DNA of 64,000 nt, taken from an uncultured Lachnospiraceae bacterium. GTDB lineage: Bacteria; Bacillota; Clostridia; Lachnospirales; Lachnospiraceae. The notes beneath the pieces were generated by a model. That model was given only the letters and a program-made list of their open reading frames with translations, searched no databases and had not been told where the DNA came from. Shown here piece after piece: positions 10,325 through 18,824 of the stretch; positions within the stretch are counted from its first letter, which is position 1; every line of letters begins with the position of its first letter. The DNA is taken from contig CANPIM010000003.1 of assembly GCA_947574135.1 (NCBI GenBank), positions 1-64,000 of the forward strand, in the 5' to 3' direction. The position numbers and the translations under genes are program-made.

Positions 10325-10600
10325 GATGCAAAAAGTGTCTGGTTTCTCAGGCGGTTTTGCCTGGGAAACCAGAAAAAGGAAATTGGGTGAGAATCCCAAG
10401 CGATCCGGTCACTGTAAACAGGGAGCAATATTCAGCTCTTTTTCGGGAGCCTGCCAGGGGGCAGGAAAAGGAAAGGGGAAACGCCATTGCCGAGGGGCGA
10501 GAAGGCGGAGTAGAGCGAGGAGCTGTAAGCCAGGAAGCCTGCTTTTTGCGGAGAGATGGATGCTTCCGAGGAAAGCAGTTCAAGGTGTGACACTTGCCCC
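10325..10600 (+). promoter_or_regulatory. Cobalamin (B12) riboswitch
   Basis: B12-box-like AAGCCAGGAAGCCTGC (about 10528-10543), GGGTGAGAATCCC core, and P1-like pairing AAGTGTC (10333-10339) with GACACTT (10589-10595); precedes cobalamin genes. Confidence 0.92.
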
Positions 10601-10638
10601 AGAGTGAATAGACTTTGGCGGCCAAAAGAAGTGAAAAA

Positions 10639-10664
10639 CCCATGTGACTGCATGGGCTTTTTTT
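10639..10664 (+). terminator. Intrinsic terminator at end of riboswitch leader
   Basis: CCCATG-tgactg-CATGGG followed by CTTTTTTT. Confidence 0.8.
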
Positions 10665-10687
10665 AATGGTACAAATTTGAAGCTGTC

Positions 10688-10813
10688 TGGTAAAGTCGCG
10701 AAGGCGCACGAGAGGAACTTTCAGACGTGTACTTTCGCATGAAAGTTCCTCTCAAAGAGTGTGCGCCGAAGGGACTTTACCCTTCAGTGCCATTGCGCAG
10801 CGATTTAAATAGG
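10688..10813 (+). repeat. Palindromic element copy A, upstream of cbiL
   Basis: Nested arms GGTAAAGTC..GGCGCAC..AGAGGAACTTTCA / TGAAAGTTCCTCT..GTGCGCC..GACTTTACC, then the shared unit to GCGCAGCGATTTAAATAGG; related copies at 13906 and 55270. Confidence 0.75.
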
Positions 10814-10821
10814 AGAAACAT

Positions 10822-11532
10822 ATGAAGGGAAAGCTATATGGCATTGGTGTAGGCCCGGGGGATCCGGAGCTTCTGACCCTGAAAGCAAAACGGATTCTGG
10901 ATGGGGCGGAGATTATCGCCGTACCGGTAAAGGCAGCCGGGGAGGAGAGCACAGCCCTGGAGATTATCCGGCCGGTCATAGATATAAGAGAGAAAAGATG
11001 CATGGAGGTTGTATTTCAGATGCATCCTCAGGAGGAGGAGCGCCGTCGCTGCCGCCGGGAGGCCTGTGAACAGCTGGTAGGGGAGCTTTCCCAGGGAAAA
11101 ACCATTGCTATGATCACCCTGGGAGACGTGTCTGTCTACAGCACCTATATGTATGTGAACCAATACGTGGCCCAGGCAGGTTATGAGACAGAGATTATCC
11201 CGGGAATCCCCTCCTTTTGCAGCGGAGCCGCTGCGGCCCAGCTCCCCCTTATGGAGGGAAAGGAATCCCTGGCCATCATTCCTTCTGCCCGGGATACCAA
11301 AAATCTGGCCATTGCCCTGGATCAGTTTGAAAACCTGGTCATTATGAAAGCCGGAAACAGCATGGAAAAGCTGATGGACATGTTTTTGGAACGCCAGATC
11401 CCTCCGGAAAGCGCCACCGTAATCTCCTGCGTCGGCATGCCCGGAGAATACATCGGCCCCATAGACACCCAGCGGGAATACAGCTACTTTACCACCATAA
11501 TCATAAAAAAGAACAGGGAGAAAAAAGGGTAA
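10822..11532 (+). CDS. cbiL: Precorrin-2/cobalt-factor II C20-methyltransferase
   Basis: KLYGIGVGPGDPELLTLKAKRILDGAEIIAVP; DVSVYSTYMYV, GIPSFCSGAAAAQLPL. Confidence 0.93.
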   Translation: MKGKLYGIGVGPGDPELLTLKAKRILDGAEIIAVPVKAAGEESTALEIIRPVIDIREKRCMEVVFQMHPQEEERRRCRREACEQLVGELSQGKTIAMITLGDVSVYSTYMYVNQYVAQAGYETEIIPGIPSFCSGAAAAQLPLMEGKESLAIIPSARDTKNLAIALDQFENLVIMKAGNSMEKLMDMFLERQIPPESATVISCVGMPGEYIGPIDTQREYSYFTTIIIKKNREKKG

Positions 11533-11733
11533 TCAAGGAAATAAAAGAATAAGTAGGGCTATTTTAAGGAAGCAAAGACAACAACAAATATTTTCAAAAA
11601 ATATATACAAAAGAAAAAATACATATAAAACAAAGAAAATCAACAAATTAAAAGTATATACAAAATAAAGAAAGTCTACAAAATAAAAAACACTGAACGA
11701 AAGGAGCCGCTGTTGGAAATGGCTCAAAGAACA

Positions 11734-11913
11734 GCGGTATCGGAGGGGGCATCTCCCTAAGCAAACCATGCAGGGACGCTTTTTATGAAGGCGAAAAACA
11801 CATCTTAAGGAAACATATGCGCGAATGCGTTACTGATCGTCTTAGTTTGAGTTAAAAGTTAGTTCGCCGGAATATTGTCCCGTTTGTGTGGGAGATGCCC
11901 CCTCCGATACCGC
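11734..11913. repeat. 24-bp perfect inverted repeat with ~132-bp spacer, between cbiL and cbiF
   Basis: GCGGTATCGGAGGGGGCATCTCCC (11734-11757) and its exact reverse complement (11890-11913). Confidence 0.9.
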
Positions 11914-11947
11914 GTCCCTTAACCACAAAAAACAGCCACCCAAACAC

Positions 11948-12703
11948 ATGATATCATTCATCGGCGCAGGCCCCGGAGACCCGGATCTCCTGACCATCAA
12001 AGGAAAAAAACTCATAGACAGCGCGGACATTATTATTTACGCCGGCTCTCTGGTAAACCCCCAGGTATTAAAGGATGCAAAGCCGGAGGCCAAAATCTAT
12101 AACAGCGCCTCCATGAACCTGGAGGAGGTGCTCAAGGTTATGGAGGAGGGGGAGGCCCAGGGAAAAAAGGTCGTCCGGGTACACACAGGAGATCCGGCCA
12201 TTTTTGGCGCTCACCGGGAGCAGATGGACGCCCTGGAGCGAAAGGGGATTTCCTATGAGGTGATACCTGGCGTCAGCTCCTTTCTGGCGGCGGCCGCAGC
12301 CCTGAAAAAGGAATACACCCTGCCTGGAGTAAGCCAGACGGTAATCCTTACCCGCATGGAGGGCCGCACCCCTATGCCGCCCAAGGAGAAGCTTCAGGAT
12401 TTGGCCCGACACAATGCCACCCTGATTATCTTTCTGAGTGTTGGCATGATGGAGGAATTATCCCACATCCTGCAGCAGGAGTATCGCCCGGACACTCCTG
12501 TGGCCGTGGTGTACAAGGCTTCCTGGGAGGATCAAAAGATTGTACAGGGAACGCTGAGGGACATTGCCGGGAAGGTGAAAGAGGCCGGAATTAAAAAGAC
12601 GGCGCTGACGGTGGTGGGAGACTTCCTGGGAGATGCATACGAGCTGTCCAAGCTTTACGATAAAACCTTTACCCATGAATTTCGCAAGGGAGTGAACCCA
12701 TAG
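11948..12703 (+). CDS. cbiF: Precorrin-4/cobalt-precorrin-4 C11-methyltransferase
   Basis: MISFIGAGPGDPDLLTIKGKKLIDSADIIIYAGSLVNP; HTGDPAIFGAHREQMDAL. Start set at ATG 11948 rather than the GTG inside the inverted repeat. Confidence 0.93.
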   Translation: MISFIGAGPGDPDLLTIKGKKLIDSADIIIYAGSLVNPQVLKDAKPEAKIYNSASMNLEEVLKVMEEGEAQGKKVVRVHTGDPAIFGAHREQMDALERKGISYEVIPGVSSFLAAAAALKKEYTLPGVSQTVILTRMEGRTPMPPKEKLQDLARHNATLIIFLSVGMMEELSHILQQEYRPDTPVAVVYKASWEDQKIVQGTLRDIAGKVKEAGIKKTALTVVGDFLGDAYELSKLYDKTFTHEFRKGVNP

Positions 12704-12704
12704 G

Positions 12705-13895
12705 ATGAGCATCCAGTTAATCAGCATCAGTCATAAAAATGCGCCCCTCTCTGTCCGGAATCTCTTTGCCTTTACCGAGGAGCAGCAGGTGCATCTCATG
12801 AAGGCCCTGCTCACAGAGGGCGGCGCGGCGGAAAGCATTGTCATAAGCACCTGCAACCGAACAGAAATTTATACTTATACACCTCCGGGGGAGGGAGAGC
12901 GCACTTTTTCCAGGATGCAGGAATTGATTCTAAAGGAGGCCAGGGCCTGGCAGGAGGAGCATATTACCGATTATCTGCGCTTTTATCAGGACAGCAAGGC
13001 CATTCATCATCTGTTTCTGGTGGCGGCCGGGCTGGATTCCATGGTGGTGGGGGAGGATCAGATACTGGGACAGGTGAAACGGGCCCAGGAGCAGGCCATG
13101 GAGGCGGGAACGGTGGGAAAATATCTGAATACCTTTTTCCGCTATGCCATTACAGGGGCCAAGCGGGTGAAAACAGAGACAGAGCTTTCCCGTACCTCAG
13201 TGTCCACGGCAACTTTAGCGTTAAAGGCCGGGGAGGAGCGTCTGGGCTCTCTGGAGGGAAAAAAAGTCATGGTGATGGGAGGCACAGGTCAGATCGGGGG
13301 CATTGTGCTGAAAAACCTGTACAGCATGAAGGGGGTTCACATTTACAGTACCCTGCGAAATGTTTCCCTGTCCCATGAATGTCATGCGAAAAATCAGTCC
13401 GCAACCGTCATAGACTATAAGGAGCGCTATGGGTATTTGGATGAAATGGATGTGATTATCAGCGCTACGGCCAGCCCTCATTACACGCTGACCTACGACA
13501 AAACCGCCCACAGGCTGCAGGAGAAAAAGCCCCGGGTTTTCGTGGATTTGGCAGTACCTCCGGATATAGAGGAACGAATCGGGGGTCTTCCGGACACCTG
13601 GCTTTACAATATGGACGATTTCGCCCGGCTGGCCCGGGAAAACAATGCCATGAAGGAACAGGCTGCCCGGGAAGCAGGGGGCATTCTGGAAGAATGCGAG
13701 CAGGATTTTGGCCGCTGGCTGGTGTTCCAGCAGTCCGCTCCCATATTGGAGGAGGTAAAGGGCTGGATGCTAAGAGAGGCAGAGAAAAAAGGCTTTGCCA
13801 AGGCCATTGACAAGTTCTTTTACCGTCTGCGGGAGCAGGCCCTGCCCCAGGACCTGGAGGCATTTTTTGCAGACATCCGGGATATGGAACGATAG
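12705..13895 (+). CDS. hemA: Glutamyl-tRNA reductase
   Basis: ISHKNAPLSVRNLFAFTEEQ, ISTCNRTEIY, GLDSMVVGEDQILGQVK, MVMGGTGQIG. Confidence 0.95.
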   Translation: MSIQLISISHKNAPLSVRNLFAFTEEQQVHLMKALLTEGGAAESIVISTCNRTEIYTYTPPGEGERTFSRMQELILKEARAWQEEHITDYLRFYQDSKAIHHLFLVAAGLDSMVVGEDQILGQVKRAQEQAMEAGTVGKYLNTFFRYAITGAKRVKTETELSRTSVSTATLALKAGEERLGSLEGKKVMVMGGTGQIGGIVLKNLYSMKGVHIYSTLRNVSLSHECHAKNQSATVIDYKERYGYLDEMDVIISATASPHYTLTYDKTAHRLQEKKPRVFVDLAVPPDIEERIGGLPDTWLYNMDDFARLARENNAMKEQAAREAGGILEECEQDFGRWLVFQQSAPILEEVKGWMLREAEKKGFAKAIDKFFYRLREQALPQDLEAFFADIRDMER

Positions 13896-13905
13896 CCCAG
13901 GAAAA

Positions 13906-13959
13906 GTGCGCCGAAGGGACATTCCCCTTTAGAGCTATCGCGCAGCGATTTCAAATAGG
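13906..13959 (+). repeat. Palindromic element copy B (short form), upstream of cbiH
   Basis: gtgcgccgaagggacattcccctttagagctatcgcgcagcgatttcaaataggag aligns with copy A 10761-10815. Confidence 0.8.
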
Positions 13960-13969
13960 AGGAAATGGG

Positions 13970-14701
13970 ATGGGAAATTTGTTTGTGGTGGGTTTTGGGC
14001 CCGGGGGCTATGCCCATATGACGGCTAAGGCCATCGAGGTTATAGAGAAGGCGGATCTGATCACTGGCTATACTACCTATGTGGAGATGCTAAAGGAGAT
14101 CTTTCCGGATAAAACCTATCTGGCCACCCCTATGATGCAAGAGGTGAAGCGCTGCCGTATGGCCGTGGAGGAGGCCATGAAGGATCAGACGGTGGCAATG
14201 GTGAGCTCCGGGGACAGCGGCATCTACGGCATGGCAGGCATTGTGTATCAGGTGGCGGAGGAAATGCAGGCGGATATTTCCATTGAGACTGTGCCGGGAG
14301 TGACGGCAGCCAGTGCGGCGGCCTCTGTGCTGGGGGCTCCCCTGATGCACGATTTTGCAGTGATTAGCCTCAGCGATTTGATGACGCCCCTGGAGCTTAT
14401 CTGGAAGCGGATTGCTTGTGCAGGGCAGGGGGATCTGGTGGTGTGCCTCTACAATCCCAAGAGCAAAAAGCGAACCACCTATGTGGAGCGGGCCGCAGAA
14501 ATACTGATGGAGTACCGAAGCCCTGACACGCCGGTGGGCATTGTGCGCCATGCGGGCCGGAAGGAGGAGAGCAGCCTTATCACCACCCTGGAAAAGCTTA
14601 AGGATGCGGAGATTGATATGTTCAGTGTGGTGATTATCGGAAATTCCCAGAGCTATGTAAGTCAGGAAAAAATGATTACCCCCAGGGGGTATCAACTATG
14701 A
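13970..14701 (+). CDS. cbiH: Precorrin-3B/cobalt-factor III C17-methyltransferase
   Basis: GNLFVVGFGPGGYAHMTAKAIEVIEKADLITGYTTYV; SSGDSGIYGMAGIVYQVAEE; CLYNPKSKKR. Confidence 0.94.
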   Translation: MGNLFVVGFGPGGYAHMTAKAIEVIEKADLITGYTTYVEMLKEIFPDKTYLATPMMQEVKRCRMAVEEAMKDQTVAMVSSGDSGIYGMAGIVYQVAEEMQADISIETVPGVTAASAAASVLGAPLMHDFAVISLSDLMTPLELIWKRIACAGQGDLVVCLYNPKSKKRTTYVERAAEILMEYRSPDTPVGIVRHAGRKEESSLITTLEKLKDAEIDMFSVVIIGNSQSYVSQEKMITPRGYQL

Positions 14702-17133
14702 GGATTCGAATTGGAACCAGAAAGAGCCGGCTGGCTCTGGTACAGACCTGTCTGGTAAGGGATAAGATTCGGGAGGCCTTTCCGGAGGCAGAGGTGGAGC
14801 TGGTGGAGCTTTCCACCAAAGGGGATGAGCAGCTTCATCGTTCTCTGGCGTCCTTTGGAGGAAAGGGCGTGTTTACAAAGGAGCTGGAGGAGGCTCTTTT
14901 AAGGGAGGAGATTGATCTGGCGGTGCACAGCGCCAAGGATATGCCCATGGAATTTCCGGAGGGACTGGGAATCGGGGCAGTGCTGGAGCGGGCGGATGCG
15001 CGGGATGTGTTTGTGACCACCACGGGGAAAAAGCTTGCAGAGCTTCCGGAGGGAAGTGTGGTGGGGACCAGCTCTCTGCGCCGGGAGCTACAGGTAAGGG
15101 AGATCAATCCCAAGGTAAAAATTTCCATGCTCCGGGGAAATGTGCAGACCAGGCTGGGGAAGCTTAAGGAAGGGCATTACGACGGAATTCTCCTGGCGGC
15201 AGCAGGGCTTTCCCGCCTGGGGATTTCAGCAGGGGAGGGATTGTTCTTTCAATATCTCGATCCCAAGACCTTTCTGCCGGCAGTAGGGCAGGGGATCCTG
15301 GCGGTGGAGGCCAAGGAGGGACGGTTTTCCCAGGTGCTCTCTGCCATTCATTCTCCGGAGGCGGAGCGTCTGCTGTTGGCGGAGAGAAGCTATCTTGGAG
15401 CCATTGGGGGCAGCTGCAATGCGCCGGCTGCCGGATACTGCCAATATAAGGAGCAGGGACTTTCCATGCAGGTGTTTTATGCGGCGGACGGAAAGCACGG
15501 CGTGGGCGCCCAGGGATTTTTGCCTGCGGAAAAGGCGGGGTCTCTGGAGGAGGTCCGAAACTTTGGGGTTCGCCTGGCTTGGGAGGTAAAAAAGGTGTGT
15601 CCGCGTAACACGGACAGACGGGAAAAGGGCATGGTCTGGCTGGTGGGCGCCGGTCCCGGGGATGCGGGGCTTATCAGTCAGAAGGGACTGGAGCTTATAC
15701 GCCGGGCAGACGTGCTGGTCTATGACAACCTTATTTCCAGCAGCCTCCTCAATGAGGCGCGGGAGGATGCGGAGCTTATCTATGCGGGAAAGCGCTCCTC
15801 CCATCATCACCTGCGCCAGGAGGAGACCAACAAGCTTCTGGTGGAAAAGGCCAGGGAGAAAAAGCTGGTGGTGCGTTTAAAAGGGGGAGATCCCTTTATT
15901 TTCGGCCGGGGCGGCGAGGAAGCTGAGGAGCTTTCAGAGGCGGGAATTTCCTTTGGGGTGGTTCCGGGAATATCCTCCTCCTACGGGGCGGCCGCCTACG
16001 CGGGAATTCCCGTGACCCACCGGGACTTTGCCTCCTCCCTCCATGTGATTACCGGTCATGAGAGCAATACCAAGGAAGGGCTTAAGCTTGATTACGCCAC
16101 CCTGGCCCGGGAGGAGGGGACCTTGGTATTCCTGATGGGGCTTGGAAATCTCTCCCATATTGCAAAAAGCCTTATGGAAAAGGGAAAGGCGCCGGAAACG
16201 CCGGCTGCTGTGATTCAGTCCGGAACCACCTGTCGGCAGCGCTGTGTGACGGGAACCCTGGAAACCATTGTAGAGCAGGTAAAAGAGGCAGGGCTTCAGA
16301 CGCCGGCAGCCACGGTGATCGGCCCGGTGGCCCGGCTTCGGGAGAAGCTTACCTGGTTTGGAAAAGAGCCTCTTTTTGGAGCCCGGGTGCTTCTGACCGG
16401 TACCAAGGGCATGTGTCAGAAGCAGGCGCAGGTCTTGCGGGAGGCGGGAGCAGAGCCCATATCCTTTAGCCTGATTCGCACAGAGGCATTGGAGGGACCA
16501 GAGCTTGACAAAGCCTTTGCAGAACTTAAGAGCTACGACTGGCTGGTATTTACCAGCAGCAGCGGGGTGGAGATCTTTTTCTCTTATCTCAAAAGGCGGG
16601 CCGTAGATATTCGTCAGCTGTGGGGGACCCAAATTGCCGTTATCGGGGAGGGGACCAGGGAAGCCCTTCTGGAACGGGGTGTTTGGCCGGATTTTGTTCC
16701 GGAAAAATTTTCCAGCCGGGATTTGGCCCGGGAATGGATTCCCCTTTTAAAGGCCCGGGAGGGGAAGGAGCCGCCCCGGGTACTTCTTATGCGGGCGCAG
16801 GAGGCCTCCAGAGAGCTTCCGGATGCCCTTTCGAAGGCGGGGATTCCTTATGAGGCAGTGGCCCTTTACCGGACGACTGTGGACGGACGGAAGGCGGAGG
16901 AGCTGAACCGGATTCTGCCGGAGATGGATTATGTAACCTTTGCCAGTGCCTCGGCCGTAAGAGCCTTTGGGGGAATGCTGGAGAGTATGGAGGGACTTCC
17001 CCGGGTTGTCTGTATAGGACCTGTGACGGAAGGGGCGGCCCGAAAGGCCGGTATTCCCGTGTATGCCTCCGCAGAGGTTTACACGGCGCAGGGGATCCGG
17101 GATGTGATTAGCCGGGACTGGATAAAAGGATGA
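14698..17133 (+). CDS. Trifunctional fusion: porphobilinogen deaminase (HemC) - uroporphyrinogen-III methyltransferase (CobA) - uroporphyrinogen-III synthase (HemD)
   Basis: HemC (RIRIGTRKSRLALVQT, LRGNVQTRLGKL, GGSCNAP), then SUMT (VWLVGAGPGDAGLISQKGLELIRRADVLVYDNLIS; RLKGGDPFIFGRGGEEAEEL), then HemD (VLLTGTKGMCQKQAQVLREAGAEPISFSLI; FTSSSGVEIFF). Confidence 0.95.
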   Translation: MRIRIGTRKSRLALVQTCLVRDKIREAFPEAEVELVELSTKGDEQLHRSLASFGGKGVFTKELEEALLREEIDLAVHSAKDMPMEFPEGLGIGAVLERADARDVFVTTTGKKLAELPEGSVVGTSSLRRELQVREINPKVKISMLRGNVQTRLGKLKEGHYDGILLAAAGLSRLGISAGEGLFFQYLDPKTFLPAVGQGILAVEAKEGRFSQVLSAIHSPEAERLLLAERSYLGAIGGSCNAPAAGYCQYKEQGLSMQVFYAADGKHGVGAQGFLPAEKAGSLEEVRNFGVRLAWEVKKVCPRNTDRREKGMVWLVGAGPGDAGLISQKGLELIRRADVLVYDNLISSSLLNEAREDAELIYAGKRSSHHHLRQEETNKLLVEKAREKKLVVRLKGGDPFIFGRGGEEAEELSEAGISFGVVPGISSSYGAAAYAGIPVTHRDFASSLHVITGHESNTKEGLKLDYATLAREEGTLVFLMGLGNLSHIAKSLMEKGKAPETPAAVIQSGTTCRQRCVTGTLETIVEQVKEAGLQTPAATVIGPVARLREKLTWFGKEPLFGARVLLTGTKGMCQKQAQVLREAGAEPISFSLIRTEALEGPELDKAFAELKSYDWLVFTSSSGVEIFFSYLKRRAVDIRQLWGTQIAVIGEGTREALLERGVWPDFVPEKFSSRDLAREWIPLLKAREGKEPPRVLLMRAQEASRELPDALSKAGIPYEAVALYRTTVDGRKAEELNRILPEMDYVTFASASAVRAFGGMLESMEGLPRVVCIGPVTEGAARKAGIPVYASAEVYTAQGIRDVISRDWIKG

Positions 17134-17154
17134 AAGAATTTGGAGTGAGAAGGT

Positions 17155-17607
17155 TTGAATAAAGAGGATTGCGCAAGAATCATGCAGGAGCTGCCCAAGG
17201 GCAGACTGATCTGTGAGATGCACAGAAGCGATTATAGCGGGATTTTTCTTCAGGTGCTGGCAGCAGACGTAATCGGAAAACCACTTTATAATTTGTTGCG
17301 GAAAAATGGAAACTGCGAACTGATTGAGAGATACTGTGACGTCATAGAACAGATGTGGCGGGAGGGAGACCAGGAAGTCATCCAGGTGTTGGAGATGACC
17401 ATTTTGGAGCATCTGTCAGAGGACGCGGCCGTTTGGCAGAGATTTGGGGAGTATATTTCGGATGCCTTCCGAAGCTATGTGAATGAGGAAGTGATGGAAG
17501 GCAATATTATGATGAGCGGAGTGGAAAAGCTTGAGGGCTCCGGAAGCGGAAACAGGGAGACGAAAGACTTTTACCAAAATACCGGCGGAGAAAGGGAGCT
17601 TTGGTGA
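17155..17607 (+). CDS. Hypothetical protein (150 aa) inside the cobalamin operon
   Basis: TTG-start ORF between the hemC-cobA-hemD fusion and cobD; no motif recognised. Confidence 0.6.
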   Translation: MNKEDCARIMQELPKGRLICEMHRSDYSGIFLQVLAADVIGKPLYNLLRKNGNCELIERYCDVIEQMWREGDQEVIQVLEMTILEHLSEDAAVWQRFGEYISDAFRSYVNEEVMEGNIMMSGVEKLEGSGSGNRETKDFYQNTGGERELW

Positions 17608-17657
17608 AGGCCCGGACAGGAGCAGGGCCTTTCCGGAATGAGGAGAGACGGACAGCT

Positions 17658-18779
17658 ATGGAGACACAGAAGATACAGACAGAGGGAACGCGGCTGCTTC
17701 ACGGCGGGGATCTTTACGGAGCGGCAAGGGCTGTGGGCTGCAAAGAGGGGGAGCTTTTGGATTTTTCCTCCAACATCAATCCTCTTGGGGTGCAGCCCAA
17801 AGTAAGGCGGGCCATCTGTGAGAGCATGGAGGGGGTGGAGCAATATCCGGACCCTCTGTGCCGTCGGCTGGTGCAGGCCATAGCCAGGCGGGAGCAGGTG
17901 CATCCGGAGCAGGTGCTCTGCGGCAGCGGTGGGGCGGATCTCATCTATCGGTTTGCCTATGCCCGGCGACCCAAAAAGGCTCTGCTTCCGGCGCCTACCT
18001 TTGGAGAATATGAGGAGGCTCTGATCCAGACGGGGACAGAGCCCCTGTTTTATGAGCTAAATCAGGAAAGGCAGGGGGAAAGCGGAATGCTGGAGGCCCT
18101 GACACCAGAGCTGGACGCAGTGTTTTTTTGCAATCCCAACAATCCCACAGGGCTTTTGACGCATCGGGACTTTCTCTTGGGGCTGGTGGAAAAGGCGGCC
18201 GGGATGGGGATTTTTGTTTTTCTGGACGAGTGCTTTCTGGACTTTTCGGAGGATGGGGAGAGCTTTTCTCTTATTAAATATTTGGAAAAATTTTCCAATC
18301 TTATTTTACTCCGATCCTTTACCAAAATGTATGCCATTCCGGGGCTTCGTTTAGGCTATGTGCTCTCGGACAACCGGAAGCTTTTGGAGGCTATGCGCCG
18401 GGCCGGACAGCCCTGGGCTGTGGGTGGACTGGCCCAGGCGGCGGGACTGGCGGCTTTGGAGGATAGGGACTTTCCCGCCCGGACTAGGGAGCTGGTAGGC
18501 CGGGAGCGGGCCTTTCTCAGGCAGGGGCTTCGGAAGCTTGGACTTCAGGTTTATGAAGGGGCGGCCAATTATCTGTGCTTTCGGGCGCCGGGGGAGACCA
18601 GGCTCTATGAGAAGCTTCTGAGGCAGGGAATTCTCATTCGCCGGTGTGATAATTATCGGGGGCTTTCCAGGGAGCACTACCGGGTGGCCGTTCGGGGGCG
18701 GGAGGAAAATAAACGGCTTCTTGCGGCCCTTGTGCAGGTGGGCCTAACAGAGGGAAGGCAGAAAGACGCTCTGTCCTAA
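17658..18779 (+). CDS. cobD: Threonine-phosphate decarboxylase (PLP-dependent class I/II aminotransferase fold)
   Basis: LLHGGDLYGAARAVGCKEGELLDFSSNINPLGVQPKVRRAI; LLRSFTKMYAIPGLRLGYVLSD. Confidence 0.92.
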   Translation: METQKIQTEGTRLLHGGDLYGAARAVGCKEGELLDFSSNINPLGVQPKVRRAICESMEGVEQYPDPLCRRLVQAIARREQVHPEQVLCGSGGADLIYRFAYARRPKKALLPAPTFGEYEEALIQTGTEPLFYELNQERQGESGMLEALTPELDAVFFCNPNNPTGLLTHRDFLLGLVEKAAGMGIFVFLDECFLDFSEDGESFSLIKYLEKFSNLILLRSFTKMYAIPGLRLGYVLSDNRKLLEAMRRAGQPWAVGGLAQAAGLAALEDRDFPARTRELVGRERAFLRQGLRKLGLQVYEGAANYLCFRAPGETRLYEKLLRQGILIRRCDNYRGLSREHYRVAVRGREENKRLLAALVQVGLTEGRQKDALS

Positions 18780-18824
18780 GAGGGAAAAGAGAAGGAAATA
18801 AAAATACCAGGAAAGAGAGGCAGC

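Noticed and set aside
11533-11769. 78-aa Phe/Leu-rich minus-strand ORF resembling a membrane peptide
   Set aside because: Translation of the A-rich intergenic tract; composition explains it and no RBS or homology is evident.
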